Assembly (NCBI GenBank): GCA_947649495.1
Contig: CANSRU010000007.1
Span: forward strand, 61,120 to 125,119
Length of the DNA: 64,000 nt
Direction: 5' to 3'
Source of the DNA: an uncultured Porphyromonadaceae bacterium
GTDB taxonomy: Bacteria; Bacteroidota; Bacteroidia; Bacteroidales; Muribaculaceae
Positions 18,636 to 31,286 of the stretch are shown here, piece after piece (the stretch's first letter is position 1; each line of letters starts with the position of its first letter). The notes beneath the pieces were generated by a model. The model was not told the origin of the DNA. It ran no database searches and saw only the letters and a program-made list of their open reading frames with translations. The translations under genes and the position numbers were made by a program.

Positions 18636-18672
18636 AGCGGAAATGAGAATTGTTTATCATCTCATTTCCGCT
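18636..18672 (-). terminator. Hairpin terminator after the TlpA-like gene
   Basis: A perfect 13-bp inverted repeat (AGCGGAAATGAGA at 18636-18648, complement at 18660-18672) with an 11-base loop lies 26 bases past the stop of the TlpA-like lipoprotein gene and upstream of the pheS promoter. The following minus-strand sequence is T-rich (ATTTATTTAT). Confidence 0.7.
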
Positions 18673-18698
18673 TAAATATCGTGCTGTTTGCTCTGTGT

Positions 18699-19751
18699 TT
18701 ATTCAGCGGTAGCCAGCTTTGCCATTGCGGCGTCAACATCGGCAACGAGTTCAGCATCCTGCTTGTCGCGGCTTACGATATTGCCTTCCGGGTCAAACAA
18801 TATGATACATGGTATGCCTGATATGCCATAAATATCGGTAGGTATGGTCTGGGCATTGATTATCTGTTTCCAGGGGAGTTGGTGCTGTTCTATGGCTTTG
18901 AGCGTGTTGGCCGGTTCGTCCCATACGGCTACGCCGAGTACTTCAAGCCCCTTGTCGGCATATTTGTTGTAAAGTTCTTTTATCACTTTGGTCTCACGGA
19001 TGCAGGGACCGCACCAGCTTGCCCAGAAGTCAACGAGCGTATAGTGGCCTTTGCCCACATAATCGCTGAGCTTCTGTGTCTTACCGTCGTTTGTTACCGC
19101 GAAATCCTTGAATTTGTGTCCAACAGATGTCTCTTCTTTATTTACAAGTGATTGGCGCAGCTTCTGAATACGTGCTGATTTTGCAAATTCAGGATATTTG
19201 GCAAGCTGTTCGTCCAGCTGTTTGCGGTCGAATTCGTATGCTTTCTGCATGAAGATGCTCAATCCTACAGCATTGTCGGAGTTGGCGTTGAACACGGAAT
19301 CATTGAGCGCTTCGAATTTCTGTTCGATGGCTTTTCGGTTAGCTTCGAGCGATGAATCCTGAGGAAGCTCACGATACTGCTTCACAAGCACGGCTTGTTT
19401 TGAGCCGAGTTCTTCGAGAATCTTATTGAGCGATCCTGTGTTTTCAAGTTTACGTTCCTGAACATTGTAGTCAATTGTGCCCGGTTCAAGAATGAAACGT
19501 CCAGCACGGGAGCCGTCAAGAACAAGCTGTGTCATTACCGGTGTGGTGATGTTGCCCTTCATTGTGGCCACACCATTCTCCACAAGTGCGCTATCCATCT
19601 TTTCCCACGAGTCATAATCGAGCATGTAGAGCATCATGCCGTCTTCGTCGGGCGAGAGCGTTACGTTTACGGTATAGTTGGGCGTGGTGGCTGTGGCACA
19701 TGATACGGCAAAGAGAGCCATCGCCGCGTAACTTAAAAATCTTGGTTTCAT
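18699..19751 (-). CDS. TlpA-like thioredoxin-fold lipoprotein with DUF4369
   Basis: This 350-residue protein has a lipoprotein signal (MKPRFLSYAAMALFAVSCAT, lipid Cys in AVSC), an N-terminal DUF4369 domain (about 25-110), a charged helical linker and a C-terminal thioredoxin domain with WASWCGPC near 255 and the cis-Pro loop GISGIPCIILFD. It is probably a periplasmic or outer-membrane-anchored thiol-disulfide oxidoreductase. The frame is open to 19826, but a TACATTTG promoter box lies at 19790-19783 on the minus strand, so the ATG at 19751 is the better start. Such genes are abundant in Bacteroidales; partners are unknown. Confidence 0.9.
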   Translation of the reverse strand: MKPRFLSYAAMALFAVSCATATTPNYTVNVTLSPDEDGMMLYMLDYDSWEKMDSALVENGVATMKGNITTPVMTQLVLDGSRAGRFILEPGTIDYNVQERKLENTGSLNKILEELGSKQAVLVKQYRELPQDSSLEANRKAIEQKFEALNDSVFNANSDNAVGLSIFMQKAYEFDRKQLDEQLAKYPEFAKSARIQKLRQSLVNKEETSVGHKFKDFAVTNDGKTQKLSDYVGKGHYTLVDFWASWCGPCIRETKVIKELYNKYADKGLEVLGVAVWDEPANTLKAIEQHQLPWKQIINAQTIPTDIYGISGIPCIILFDPEGNIVSRDKQDAELVADVDAAMAKLATAE

Positions 19752-19946
19752 ATATTCGGTTATCGTTTGTTGAACATTTATGCAAATGTACTTACTTTTT
19801 TTGTGATAGATTGGGCTGCGATTCATAAACTTATTTAAATGGACTATGAATCAGGTGGCGATTGAGCAATTTACGTGTGGATTTGTTATAAACTTGGGAC
19901 AAAAACGTTACATTTGCGAATCGTAGCAATTTAATAACACTTACGT

Positions 19947-21608
19947 ATGAAACTGAAAACAACTATTAATGAATATATACTCCAGGCGATGATTGACAAC
20001 TGGGAGTTGCCTGCACTTACCGATTTTAACGGTGTGTCATATCAATATAAGGACGTGGCTCGTAAAATCACCAAGTTGCATCTGTTGTTTGAGAGTTGCG
20101 GCATAAAGCGTGGTGATAAAATCGCTTTGTGCGGGCGTAATTCCGCTCAATGGGCCGTAGCATTTTTCGGTATAATCACATACGGGGCTGTGGCTGTGCC
20201 TATATTGAATGAGTTTAAGCCCGACAATATACATCATCTTGTTAATCATAGCGATGCGCGTCTGCTTTTCGTTGATGGCATGATATGGGAGAATCTCGAT
20301 GTTGCATCGCTTGATGCAGTGGAGGGTGTGCTTGAGCTTCAGGACTATTCGTTGTTGCATTCACGGTCGGGAAGTTTGACTGACGCACGTGCGCACCTTA
20401 ATGAATATTTCGGCCGGAAATTTCCTGAACGTTTCAGACCATCGGATGTGAAGGTTTATGTTGACGAGCCATACCAGTTGGCTCTTATCAATTACACTTC
20501 AGGCTCGACCGGATTTTCCAAAGGTGTAATGCTTTCGTATGGTAATCTATGGTCTAATCTGCAGTTTACCATCGACGATCTGAAATTTCTTTTGCCGGGT
20601 GACGGAACTGTGTGCATGCTTCCATTGGCCCATATGTATGGGTTGCTTGTGGAGCTTATTCATCCATTTGCCAAAGGATGCCACATCCACTTCCTTACAC
20701 GGGTGCCGTCGCCACGTGTCATAATGGACGCTTTTGCGCAGGTAAGGCCAAAACTGATAGTGGCAGTGCCATTGATTATAGAGAAGATAATAAAGACAAA
20801 GGTCTTCCCCTTGCTTGATAAACCTTTGATGAAGATATTGATGCATGTTCCCTTTGTCGACGAGCATCTGTTGTCGAAAATCAAGCAACAATTGACTGCC
20901 ACATTCGGCGGACGGTTGGAAGAGATGATTATAGGTGGTGCCGGACTGAACAAAGATGTCGAGGAGTTCTTGCGTAAAATCGATTTTCCTTTCACGGTGG
21001 GCTACGGCATGACCGAATGCGCTCCGCTTATATCATACGCTCCATGGCGGGAAGCGCGTCGCGGCTCATGTGGACGTGTGGTGACAAGGATGGAGGCTAA
21101 GGTTGATTCGACTGACGGAACCTCTGTGCCGGGAGTGATTTGGGTTAAGGGCGATAACGTAATGCTGGGATATTATAAGAATAAAGAGGCAACCGATGCT
21201 GTGATTGATAAGGATGGATGGCTTTGTACCGGCGACATCGGTGTGATTGACAGCGATAGTTACATTTATCTGCGTGGGCGCGACAAGAATATGATTCTCG
21301 GTCCGTCGGGGCAGAACATATATCCTGAGGAGATAGAACAGGTGCTCAACAATATGCCTTATGTGTCGGAATCAATAGTGGTGTCGGACGGAGGAAAGAT
21401 TACAGCATTGATTTATCCCGACTACGAGTTGGCATCAAAATCAGGTATAGATATCGATGGAATTGAAAAAATAATGGCCGATAATATCGCTGCTCTGAAC
21501 AAGGAGATTCCGCAATATTCCAGAATAGCGCGCCACAAATTGATGAGCGAGGAGTTTGAAAAGACCCCGAAGAGGTCAATCAAGCGTTATCTTTATCAGC
21601 ATGACTGA
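19947..21608 (+). CDS. AMP-dependent acyl-CoA synthetase/ligase
   Basis: This 553-residue adenylate-forming enzyme probably activates fatty acids to acyl-CoA or acyl-AMP. The P-loop-like motif INYTSGSTGFSKGVMLSYGN is near residue 185, the A5 motif GYGMTECAPLISYAP near 350 and the A7-A8 hinge GWLCTGDIGVID and YLRGRDKNMI near 430-450. It resembles the long-chain ligases that cluster with acyltransferases in Bacteroidales. It is transcribed alone; a TACATTTG box at 19909-19916 could be its -7 element. The chain length of its substrate is not readable. Confidence 0.9.
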   Translation: MKLKTTINEYILQAMIDNWELPALTDFNGVSYQYKDVARKITKLHLLFESCGIKRGDKIALCGRNSAQWAVAFFGIITYGAVAVPILNEFKPDNIHHLVNHSDARLLFVDGMIWENLDVASLDAVEGVLELQDYSLLHSRSGSLTDARAHLNEYFGRKFPERFRPSDVKVYVDEPYQLALINYTSGSTGFSKGVMLSYGNLWSNLQFTIDDLKFLLPGDGTVCMLPLAHMYGLLVELIHPFAKGCHIHFLTRVPSPRVIMDAFAQVRPKLIVAVPLIIEKIIKTKVFPLLDKPLMKILMHVPFVDEHLLSKIKQQLTATFGGRLEEMIIGGAGLNKDVEEFLRKIDFPFTVGYGMTECAPLISYAPWREARRGSCGRVVTRMEAKVDSTDGTSVPGVIWVKGDNVMLGYYKNKEATDAVIDKDGWLCTGDIGVIDSDSYIYLRGRDKNMILGPSGQNIYPEEIEQVLNNMPYVSESIVVSDGGKITALIYPDYELASKSGIDIDGIEKIMADNIAALNKEIPQYSRIARHKLMSEEFEKTPKRSIKRYLYQHD

Positions 21609-21631
21609 TAGCTCACGCCATCTGTGCCTGT

Positions 21632-22156
21632 TCAGAATACATATCCTATTGATATATTGAACCACCCACCGGTAAATTGCTTCATTAGAAGGCACTTGCT
21701 TTCGAGAGCAAGACGGAGGGTAGGGGTGGCGAAGTATTCAATGCCGGCACCGAGGTTGAGCCCAAAATGATTGGTGCGTTCGGATGAATCGACCGATTCG
21801 TCGTTGTCTGTGATTTGAAAATGAGTGCTGAATGTGGAATAGTTAAGACCCGCTATAGGATAGAAGTTTACATTCTTTTCCGCATTGAGGGCTATAGGCA
21901 TTTCAGTATCGAAGTTGAACGAAAAGGCATCGGTGCCGTTATGCCTGAACGCGTAGTCTATTTTAGGCGACATACGGAAATGCTCGGAGAACCGGTAGGA
22001 TAAGTAAAGACCGGCTGATGCTGTGGTGTTGCGTGTGGTGAATCCACCGCGGAGGCCGACACTGGTCTGTCCCTTCTGGGCCATTGTGCTTATCGGCATT
22101 AACGAACATAATGATGTGATGGCCAGTAAGCCTATGCGGGCTATATTGATTCTCAT
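21632..22156 (-). CDS. Outer membrane beta-barrel protein (OmpA/OmpX-like)
   Basis: This 174-residue protein has a signal peptide (about residues 1-26, ending TMAQKGQ) followed by alternating amphipathic beta strands (SVGLRGGFTTRNTTASAGLY, FRMSPKIDYAF, FGLNLGAGIEYF) and a C-terminal aromatic residue (ISIGYVF), the typical last strand for BAM recognition. It fits an eight-stranded porin-like barrel. It converges with the acyl-CoA ligase with a 23-base gap and no obvious hairpin. Function is unknown. Confidence 0.8.
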   Translation of the reverse strand: MRINIARIGLLAITSLCSLMPISTMAQKGQTSVGLRGGFTTRNTTASAGLYLSYRFSEHFRMSPKIDYAFRHNGTDAFSFNFDTEMPIALNAEKNVNFYPIAGLNYSTFSTHFQITDNDESVDSSERTNHFGLNLGAGIEYFATPTLRLALESKCLLMKQFTGGWFNISIGYVF

Positions 22157-22289
22157 TGCGGTGGTATGTTTTATATAATGTGTGAATGTTAATTTGTTTT
22201 GTTAACGCAAAAATAATTGTTTCTGTTCAATTTGTTGCCATCAATCTCTCTATTTAATTAATTTTGCAGAAAATAATTCATATATACTG

Positions 22290-24185
22290 ATGACTGACGG
22301 TTTTCTTAGGATTGCGGCCGTGGCTCCGGCCCATGTTGTGGCCGACGTTGATTATAATGTCGGTAAAATAATTGAGTATATTCATCTTCTGGAGTCGAAA
22401 GGTGTTGAAATAGCTGTGTTTCCGGAGCTATCCATTACCGGTTACACTTGCGGAGATCTGTTTCATAATTCCACTTTGCTTGATGCTGCCTGGAATGGTT
22501 TAAAGAAAATTTCCGCCGAATGCTCCACTCTTGGAATTCATGTCATTGTGGGACTCCCGGTGCGTAGGGAAGGCGTGGTCTACAATTGTGCCGCTCTGCT
22601 CCGTGGCGAGGAAATAGATTTGATAGAAAAGACTTATCTTCCCAATTACAATGAATTTTACGAACGCCGTTGGTTTGCTCCCGCTCCGGGAACTGTGCGG
22701 ACTGATTGGTTTACGAGCCACGGTGCTAAAATCGGTATTGAGATATGTGAGGACCTTTGGGTGCCTGTGCCGCCGTCGTGCCGCATGTCGATGGCAGGAG
22801 CGCAGGTGATATTCAATCTGTCGGCATCCAACGATTTGATAGGCAAGCATGCTTATCTTCAATCATTGTTGCGTCAGCAATCTGCACGTTGTCTTTGTGC
22901 CTATGCTTATGCCTCGGCAGGTTTTGGCGAGTCGACATCTGATCTCGTGTTCCTCCCGAAAACAGTTATAGCCGAATGTGGAACATTGCTCGCCGAGAAC
23001 AATAGAGAAGATTTCATGTCTGATCCATACGTGATTGCCGATGTTGATATTGAGGCAATTAACCGCGACCGTTCACACACCACTACATTTGCCGACTGTG
23101 CGAACCGTAACGAGCTTTTGTCTGACAGCGACGATGTTTGCCTGCCTATGGATTGGAATCCCGAGTTTAATCTGTCGTACCGAAATGTCAACCCACATCC
23201 GTTTGTTCCGCCAACGGACAGTCTGATAGATGAACGGTGTACAGAGATAACCACCATTCAGGAAAGCGGTTTAGCACGCAGATTGAAGGCTGTGGGTAGT
23301 AATAAGTTGGTTATTGGTATTTCCGGTGGACTTGATTCAACTCTTGCGCTATTGGTGGCGGTAAATACAACCAAACGTCTGGGCGGAGATCTGAAGGATA
23401 TTGTAGGTGTCACCATGCCGGGATTCGGTACGACCGACCGCACATACGACAATGCGGTGAGGATGATGGAATTACTTGGGATAACTTTCAGGGAGATTCC
23501 CATTGCTGAATCTGTGAGACAACATTTCCGGGACATAGGACACGACGAAGCGGTGCACGACGTCACATACGAAAATTCGCAAGCCCGTGAGCGCACACAG
23601 ATTCTAATGGATATAGCCAATCTGATAGGTGGCATGGTGCTCGGCACCGGCGATTTGTCGGAGCTGGCGTTGGGATGGGCCACATACAATGGCGACCACA
23701 TGTCGATGTATGGCATCAATGCCGGTGTGCCCAAGACATTGGTGAAATATCTGGTCAGATGGTATGCCTCGCGTGCTGAAAGCCGTGATTTGCGCAACAC
23801 GCTTATGGATGTGATAGACACACCGATAAGCCCGGAACTTACACCGGCCGATTCACAAGGTAACATAAAGCAGAAAACCGAAGAATTGGTGGGCCCATAC
23901 GAGCTCCACGACTTCTATCTATACTATATGCTGAGATATGGATTCTCGCCCAAAAGGGTTTTCCTGCTTGCATGTAAAGCATTTGCCGGTACATATACAC
24001 GAGATGTGATACTCCATTGGATGCGTGTGTTTTACCGACGGTTCTTCACTCAGCAGTTCAAACGATCATGTCTGCCCGACGGTCCTAAAGTGGGTAGTGT
24101 CTGTCTGTCTCCCCGTGGCGATTGGCGCATGCCCTCCGATGCTTCCGCCTCCCTGTGGCTTAAGGAAGTAGACGAACTCCGCTAA
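22290..24185 (+). CDS. nadE: Glutamine-dependent NAD+ synthetase
   Basis: This enzyme makes NAD+ from nicotinate adenine dinucleotide with glutamine as nitrogen donor. The 631 residues start with a nitrilase-type glutaminase domain with catalytic Glu in FPELSITGYTCGD, Lys in LIEKTYLPNYNEFYE and Cys in IGIEICEDLWVPVPP. The synthetase domain carries the P-loop VIGISGGLDSTLALL near 350 and GTGDLSELALGWATYNGDH. Upstream, TAATTTTG at 22259-22266 with GTTG at 22234-22237 (21 apart) is a reasonable promoter. It is transcribed alone and ends at a strong hairpin. Confidence 0.96.
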   Translation: MTDGFLRIAAVAPAHVVADVDYNVGKIIEYIHLLESKGVEIAVFPELSITGYTCGDLFHNSTLLDAAWNGLKKISAECSTLGIHVIVGLPVRREGVVYNCAALLRGEEIDLIEKTYLPNYNEFYERRWFAPAPGTVRTDWFTSHGAKIGIEICEDLWVPVPPSCRMSMAGAQVIFNLSASNDLIGKHAYLQSLLRQQSARCLCAYAYASAGFGESTSDLVFLPKTVIAECGTLLAENNREDFMSDPYVIADVDIEAINRDRSHTTTFADCANRNELLSDSDDVCLPMDWNPEFNLSYRNVNPHPFVPPTDSLIDERCTEITTIQESGLARRLKAVGSNKLVIGISGGLDSTLALLVAVNTTKRLGGDLKDIVGVTMPGFGTTDRTYDNAVRMMELLGITFREIPIAESVRQHFRDIGHDEAVHDVTYENSQARERTQILMDIANLIGGMVLGTGDLSELALGWATYNGDHMSMYGINAGVPKTLVKYLVRWYASRAESRDLRNTLMDVIDTPISPELTPADSQGNIKQKTEELVGPYELHDFYLYYMLRYGFSPKRVFLLACKAFAGTYTRDVILHWMRVFYRRFFTQQFKRSCLPDGPKVGSVCLSPRGDWRMPSDASASLWLKEVDELR

Positions 24186-24212
24186 TGTTTTGCTAAGAAC
24201 AGTTTATAAAAT

Positions 24213-24268
24213 AAAATCATAGCTGTCCAACGATGAAGTGACTTCAAAAATTGGACAGCTATGATTTT
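24213..24268. terminator. Strong bidirectional hairpin between nadE and valS
   Basis: A perfect 18-bp inverted repeat (24213-24230 with 24251-24268) encloses a 20-base loop that itself holds TGAAG/CTTCA. The A-rich left arm and T-rich right arm make it work in both directions for the converging genes nadE and valS. Confidence 0.85.
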
Positions 24269-24288
24269 TATATAGGGCAAATCTTGGT

Positions 24289-26913
24289 TTATTTGTTTTT
24301 AAGGGCTTCGATGGCTTGTGTTAGATTTGCAATCTTGGCTTCGGCATCGGCAAGTTTACGGCGTTCACCATCGACAACCGCTGCGGGAGCATTGGCCACG
24401 AACCGTTCGTTGCTGAGCTTTTTAAGTACGGAGTTTTTAAATCCTTCGTAGTAGTCGAGATCTTTCTGTAGTTTCGCCACCTCTGCTTCAATGTCAATAT
24501 TGTCGCTTAGTGGAACGTTGACTTCAGTTGTCCCTACCATGAATGTTGCCGCCGATGGGTCCTTTTCGGCATTGTGGTTTATCTCAGATGCGTTGGCAAG
24601 TTTTGCTATCACTACATCTTGAGCGGAATCCCACGAGCCTATTACATTCACCACAAGAGTATCCTTGTTGGGGATATTTTTCACGGCTCTTACGTTGCGC
24701 AGACCGTTTACCACCTCTTTGGCGTGTTCCATAGCGGTAAGTATCGCGCTGTCCACCTCGCCTCCTACCGGTGTTGAGGCATACATTATAGATTCGCCGT
24801 CGCGTCGTTCGGCAATGTGCTGCCAAAGTTCTTCAGTGATAAATGGCATGAACGGATGCAGTAACCGGAGTAGAGAATCGAAATAATGTAATGTCTTGTC
24901 CATGGTCTCGCGGTCTATGGGTGAGCCGTAGGCCGGTTTTACCATTTCAAGATACCATGCTGAGAATTCGTCCCAGAACAAACGGTAGATTTCCTTCAAT
25001 GCTTCGGATATGCGGAACTTCGACATGAGGTCGTTTATCTCGGCTATGGTGGCGTTCAGTTTTGATTCAAACCACAGGGAGGCCATTTTTGCAGCCTCTG
25101 TTGCCTTGGCGTTCTCATCAATCTCCCATCCTTTTACAAGGCGGAACGCATTCCATATCTTATTGGAGAAGTTGCGGCCTGTCTCGCATAGCTTTTTGTC
25201 GAAGAATATGTCATTTCCGGCAGGAGCTGAAAGCATTATGCCCATGCGTACTCCGTCGGCGCCGTATGTTGCCATCAATTCGAGCGGATCGGGCGAGTTG
25301 CCGAACTGTTTCGACATCTTGCGACCAATTTCATCGCGTACAATACCGGTGAAATAAACATTGTTGAACGGTTGTTTTCCGGTGAATTCGTATCCGGCAA
25401 TAATCATTCGGGCAACCCAGAAGAATATGATATCCGGGCCTGTCACGAGATCGGCTGTCGGATAGTAGTAGTTTATTTCCTCGTTATCAGGATCAAGTAT
25501 GCCATTGAATAGGGATATAGGCCATAACCACGATGAGAACCATGTGTCGAATGAATCTTCGTCCTGTCGCAGGTCGTCGGCTGTTATCTCCGGATTCTTC
25601 TCGCGTGCGAGTTCCAATGCTTTTTCCGCAGTCTCGGCTACGACAAATGTTCCGTCGGGGAGGTAATATGCAGGAATGCGGTGTCCCCACCATAGCTGAC
25701 GCGATATACACCAGTCGCGCACATCGGTCATCCAGTGGCGGTAGGTGTTTTTGAATTTGTCGGGTATGAAACGGATGGTGTCGTCCATCACAGCATCAAG
25801 TGCGGGACGGGAAAGCTCATCCATCTTAAGGAACCATTGGTCGCTGAGACGGGGTTCGGTAACGGTGTCGTTGTTGCGTTCGGAATAGCCTACCTTATTC
25901 TCGTAGTTCTCGACTTTTTCAATAAGGCCTGCAGCCTCAAGATCTTTGGCTATCTGTTCGCGTACCGCAAATCTATCCATGCCTACATACATCCCGGCAG
26001 CTTCGCTTACGGTAGCATCGTCGTTGAATATATCTATGCTTTCAAGATTGTGTTTCTGGCCGAGCATGTAGTCGTTCATGTCGTGGGCAGGAGTCACTTT
26101 CAGGCATCCTGTTCCAAACTCGATGTCTACATAATCGTCCTCAATTACCGGAATCTCACGGTTCACGAGCGGAACGATAACGCGCTTTCCGCGGAGATGC
26201 TGGTTCTTGGGGTCGGCAGGATTAATGCACATCGCAGTGTCGCCCATAATGGTTTCGGGGCGGGTGGTGGCCACGATGGCATATCCCTCTTCTCCCACTA
26301 TTTTATATCTGAGGTAATAAAGTTTGCTGTGTTCTTCCTTATATACCACCTCGATGTCGCTCAATGCGGTCTGTGCTTTCGGATCCCAGTTGACCATACG
26401 TTTTCCGCGATATATGAGCCCTTTGTTGTAGAGGTCGACAAACACTTTTATCACGCTCCGTGAGCGGATATCGTCCATGGTGAATGCCGTACGCTCCCAA
26501 TCGCACGAAGCTCCGAGTTTCTTCAACTGGTCAAGTATTATGCCACCATATTTTTCGGTCCACTCCCATGCATGTTTCAGAAACTCTTCGCGGGTGAGGT
26601 CACTTTTCTTTATACCCTCGGTTGCGAGTTTGGCCACAACCTTTGCCTCGGTGGCTATGGCTGCATGGTCGGTTCCGGGTACCCACAGCGCATTTTTGCC
26701 ATCCATTCGGGCACGGCGTATAAGGATGTCCTGAATGGTTTCGTTAAGCATGTGGCCCATGTGGAGCACTCCGGTAACATTGGGCGGGGGGATTACAATG
26801 CAGTATGGTTCGCGACCGTCAGGCTCGCTGTGAAACAAGCGATGTTTCATCCAGTAAGCATACCATTTGTCCTCGACTTCCGCCGGATTGTATTTGGTGG
26901 CTAATTCGTTCAT
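24289..26913 (-). CDS. valS: Valyl-tRNA synthetase
   Basis: This class I synthetase has 874 residues. It shows the HIGH-type motif [20 protein letters not shown] near residue 45, a CP1 editing domain ([19 protein letters not shown]), the KMSKS loop [14 protein letters not shown] near 535 and a C-terminal coiled coil ([16 protein letters not shown]). The frame extends to 26970, but the start at 26913 ([10 protein letters not shown]) is right: it matches family starts and lies 20 bases downstream of a perfect promoter. It is probably a single-gene unit ending at the nadE/valS hairpin. Confidence 0.96.
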   Translation of the reverse strand: MNELATKYNPAEVEDKWYAYWMKHRLFHSEPDGREPYCIVIPPPNVTGVLHMGHMLNETIQDILIRRARMDGKNALWVPGTDHAAIATEAKVVAKLATEGIKKSDLTREEFLKHAWEWTEKYGGIILDQLKKLGASCDWERTAFTMDDIRSRSVIKVFVDLYNKGLIYRGKRMVNWDPKAQTALSDIEVVYKEEHSKLYYLRYKIVGEEGYAIVATTRPETIMGDTAMCINPADPKNQHLRGKRVIVPLVNREIPVIEDDYVDIEFGTGCLKVTPAHDMNDYMLGQKHNLESIDIFNDDATVSEAAGMYVGMDRFAVREQIAKDLEAAGLIEKVENYENKVGYSERNNDTVTEPRLSDQWFLKMDELSRPALDAVMDDTIRFIPDKFKNTYRHWMTDVRDWCISRQLWWGHRIPAYYLPDGTFVVAETAEKALELAREKNPEITADDLRQDEDSFDTWFSSWLWPISLFNGILDPDNEEINYYYPTADLVTGPDIIFFWVARMIIAGYEFTGKQPFNNVYFTGIVRDEIGRKMSKQFGNSPDPLELMATYGADGVRMGIMLSAPAGNDIFFDKKLCETGRNFSNKIWNAFRLVKGWEIDENAKATEAAKMASLWFESKLNATIAEINDLMSKFRISEALKEIYRLFWDEFSAWYLEMVKPAYGSPIDRETMDKTLHYFDSLLRLLHPFMPFITEELWQHIAERRDGESIMYASTPVGGEVDSAILTAMEHAKEVVNGLRNVRAVKNIPNKDTLVVNVIGSWDSAQDVVIAKLANASEINHNAEKDPSAATFMVGTTEVNVPLSDNIDIEAEVAKLQKDLDYYEGFKNSVLKKLSNERFVANAPAAVVDGERRKLADAEAKIANLTQAIEALKNK

Positions 26914-26933
26914 ATTATATGTGTTGAATAATA

Positions 26934-26965
26934 GACCCGCAAAATTACGAAAAATTTTGCGGGTC
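26934..26965 (-). terminator. Hairpin terminator of the thiamine operon
   Basis: GACCCGCAAAATT (26934-26946) pairs perfectly with 26953-26965 around a 6-base loop. It lies 43 bases past the thiH stop at 27009 and upstream of valS. Its sequence includes the valS -7 promoter box. Confidence 0.75.
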
Positions 26966-26971
26966 AACAAA
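26940..26971 (-). promoter_or_regulatory. valS promoter embedded in the terminator
   Basis: On the minus strand TTTG (26971-26968) and TAATTTTG (26947-26940) are separated by exactly 20 bases, a full Bacteroidetes consensus. The -7 box lies within the left arm and loop of the thiH terminator, so the two signals share bases. Confidence 0.75.
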
Positions 26972-27008
26972 CCGTCAGTGCTTAACGGTTGAAAAAATAA
27001 GTGGAAGT

Positions 27009-28118
27009 TCAGTCGAAAATTTTATCCCAGTCTTTCCATACCGGTTCGTAGCCGAGAGCTTTTATTTCGGCGGCAACCTGAAGGGGCGTGCGTGAGTCTG
27101 TCACCTCAAATTGCTCAAGGGCATCGGGAGTCGATACATATCCTCCCGGCTCTGTCTTGCTTCCGGCGCTCATGGATGTAACTCCGAGCTTCATCATGTT
27201 GGCACGGAATGAGGGCGATTCGCGGGTGGAGTATGATATGTCCACATCGTGGTCGAATATGCGGAATGCAAATGTGAGCTGGGCGAGTTCGCGGTCGCTC
27301 ATCACCACTTTCGGGGTGTAGCCACCTTCGGCGGGACACATGCGGGGAAAGTTGATGCTGTAGCGTGTGCGCCAATAATTCCTGCGAAGATATTGGAGAT
27401 GTCGTGCCATCATTGTCACATCCGTGCGCCAGTCCTCAAGGCCTATAAGCACACCCATGCCTATTTTGTGTACTCCGGCGGCGCCCATACGGTCAAATCC
27501 GTTGACACGCCACTCGAATATGGATTTCATGCCGCGCGGATGGTAATTCCGGTAATTTTCCTCATGGTATGTTTCCTGAAAGCACACCACTCCGTTAAGC
27601 CCGCTTTGGGTCAGCCGGTAGTAATCGCGTTCTTTCATGGGCATCACCTCAATAGTGAGATTGTTGAAATAGGGGCGAGCCACTTTCAGCACTTTCTCAA
27701 GGTAGTCCACTCCGTTGAGCGATGGGAACTCACCTGATACAATCAGCAGATTCTCAAATGGGCCGAGTTTGCGTATGGCTTCGCACTCTGCCTTGACCTG
27801 TTCGAGCGATAGGGTTACGCGGGTCAACGGATTGGCATGATTGAACCCACAGTACACACATGCGTTGGTGCATGCGTTTGACACATACAGCGGTATGTAC
27901 ATGGATATGGTTTTGCCGAATCGCTCGAGTGTGTAGCGGTGCGACAGTTGTGCCATCTGTTCAAGATAGGGGGATGCGGCCGGCGATATTAGAGCCATGA
28001 AATCGTCAATGTTGAGATGTTCTTTGGATAAAGCTATCTCAACATCACGTGCCGTTTTAGAGCCAATGGCTTTCGTGGTCTCGTTCCAATCGTATTTCTT
28101 TAGTTCGTCGTAAAACAT
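27009..28118 (-). CDS. thiH: 2-iminoacetate synthase ThiH
   Basis: This radical SAM enzyme cleaves tyrosine to dehydroglycine for the thiazole of thiamine. The 369 residues carry the CX3CX2C cluster motif in [15 protein letters not shown] near residue 88, and the family C-terminus ([13 protein letters not shown]). It is the last gene of the thi operon, 9 bases after thiC. An oxygen-sensitive ThiH rather than the oxidase ThiO is expected in an anaerobe. Confidence 0.95.
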   Translation of the reverse strand: MFYDELKKYDWNETTKAIGSKTARDVEIALSKEHLNIDDFMALISPAASPYLEQMAQLSHRYTLERFGKTISMYIPLYVSNACTNACVYCGFNHANPLTRVTLSLEQVKAECEAIRKLGPFENLLIVSGEFPSLNGVDYLEKVLKVARPYFNNLTIEVMPMKERDYYRLTQSGLNGVVCFQETYHEENYRNYHPRGMKSIFEWRVNGFDRMGAAGVHKIGMGVLIGLEDWRTDVTMMARHLQYLRRNYWRTRYSINFPRMCPAEGGYTPKVVMSDRELAQLTFAFRIFDHDVDISYSTRESPSFRANMMKLGVTSMSAGSKTEPGGYVSTPDALEQFEVTDSRTPLQVAAEIKALGYEPVWKDWDKIFD

Positions 28119-28127
28119 TAATACTGA

Positions 28128-29828
<1,701 letters not shown>

Positions 29829-29847
29829 TTAAGCAAGTGTGATGTGG

Positions 29848-30621
29848 TTAGTCAAGAAATGAAGTTAACGGGCTTGTGGCGACGGCATGGTTGGCAGTGC
29901 TGCCCAAACCGGCGAGATATGCTTTCCGGCCGGCTTCTACCGCGAGCTTGAAAGCCACAGCCATTTCCACCGGATTTCCGGCCACGGCAATAGCTGTGTT
30001 GACAAGTACGGCATCGGCTCCCATTTCCATTGCATCGGCGGCATGCGATGGAGCTCCGAGCCCGGCGTCAATCACTACCGGCACACGGCTTTCGGCTATT
30101 ATTATCTCAAGAAGGTCGCGGGTCTTTAAGCCCTTGTTGGTGCCTATCGGAGCGCCAAGTGGCATAACAGCCGCAGTGCCCACCTCTTCAAGGCGTTTAC
30201 ACAGCACAGGGTCGGCCTGGATGTAGGGAAGCACCTTAAAACCCTCCTTGGCCAGAATCTCTGTGGCGGCAAGAGTTTCCACCGGGTCTGGTAGCAGATA
30301 TTTGGGATCGGGATGTATCTCGAGTTTTATGAAATCAGTGCCGAAACATTCTCTGGCAAGACGTGCGGCCATTACGGCTTCAGCTGCGTTGCGCACGCCC
30401 GATGTGTTGGGCAGGAATTGTACATGTTCGCGATTGATGTGCCGTAGCATATCATCCTCCTCTTCGTGTTCCATGTCAATGCGTTTCATTGCCACGGTTA
30501 TCATTTCCGATTCAGAAGCGAGAATGCTGTCAAGCATCAGGCGGTTGGATGAGAATTTACCGGTGCCTACGAACAGTCGCGAGTTAAATTCCCGTCCCCC
30601 TATGGTTAGAGTATCTGTCAT
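29848..30621 (-). CDS. thiG: Thiazole synthase ThiG
   Basis: This TIM barrel joins ThiS-thiocarboxylate, dehydroglycine and deoxyxylulose phosphate into the thiazole ring. The 257 residues contain the Schiff-base lysine in [32 protein letters not shown] and the phosphate-binding [20 protein letters not shown] with [10 protein letters not shown]. It is in the operon 16 bases downstream of thiE. Confidence 0.97.
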   Translation of the reverse strand: MTDTLTIGGREFNSRLFVGTGKFSSNRLMLDSILASESEMITVAMKRIDMEHEEEDDMLRHINREHVQFLPNTSGVRNAAEAVMAARLARECFGTDFIKLEIHPDPKYLLPDPVETLAATEILAKEGFKVLPYIQADPVLCKRLEEVGTAAVMPLGAPIGTNKGLKTRDLLEIIIAESRVPVVIDAGLGAPSHAADAMEMGADAVLVNTAIAVAGNPVEMAVAFKLAVEAGRKAYLAGLGSTANHAVATSPLTSFLD

Positions 30622-30637
30622 TTGTTGATGAGTGTGA

Positions 30638-31264
30638 TTATTGGTTTATATGCAGCAATTTTTCCATAATCGACGATGTGTAGAGCATCGGGTCGTCGGC
30701 ATTGATTATGGCCCCCGATACAGCTATACCGTTTACGCCTGTTGACATAAGAGGCTCGATATCGTCGGCGGTTATTCCACCTATAGCTACAATGGGTATC
30801 TCCATTCCTGAATCACGCACTTCCTTGACGATTGTCCGGTAACCTTCGAGTCCAAGTTCAGGTGCGAGATTTTTCTTTGTTGTAGTGAAGCGGAAAGGGC
30901 CAAGTCCCACATAGTCCACATCTTTACCCTTATATTTCAGGATATCGGCAGCAGTGTTGGCTGTTACGCCTATTATTGCGTGTGGACCGAGAAGTTCGCG
31001 GGCCTCAATGGGGTCCATGTCTTCTTTGCCAAGGTGTACGCCTGATACCTTCAGGTCGTTTACCACTGATACGCGGTCATCTATTATAAGAAAAGTATCA
31101 GTCTCGCGGCACATCGGAATAAGCTCCATTGCCACTTCGCGCACCTCCTCGTCGGTAGCGTCCTTCATGCGGAGCTGTATCCATCGGCATCCGCCCTCGA
31201 TGGCCATCTGCACCTCCTCGGCTATGGAGTATCGGTCAGATTTGTTGGTTATGAATTGTAACAT
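30638..31264 (-). CDS. thiE: Thiamine-phosphate synthase ThiE
   Basis: This enzyme couples HMP pyrophosphate to thiazole phosphate. The 208 residues show the TIM-barrel signatures [13 protein letters not shown], the diphosphate and metal site in [25 protein letters not shown] and the phosphate loop [10 protein letters not shown]. The frame is open to 31312, but that would overlap the upstream gene and the ATG at 31264 (MLQFITNK) gives the normal N-terminus. A divergent paralogue lies directly upstream; this copy has the full active site. Confidence 0.95.
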   Translation of the reverse strand: MLQFITNKSDRYSIAEEVQMAIEGGCRWIQLRMKDATDEEVREVAMELIPMCRETDTFLIIDDRVSVVNDLKVSGVHLGKEDMDPIEARELLGPHAIIGVTANTAADILKYKGKDVDYVGLGPFRFTTTKKNLAPELGLEGYRTIVKEVRDSGMEIPIVAIGGITADDIEPLMSTGVNGIAVSGAIINADDPMLYTSSIMEKLLHINQ

Positions 31265-31286
31265 CTGTTTATGTTTTTGTATGTCG

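Noticed and set aside
24213..24268. Inverted repeat considered as ends of an insertion sequence
   Set aside because: Only 20 bases lie between the arms and there is no transposase; its position between converging genes fits a terminator.
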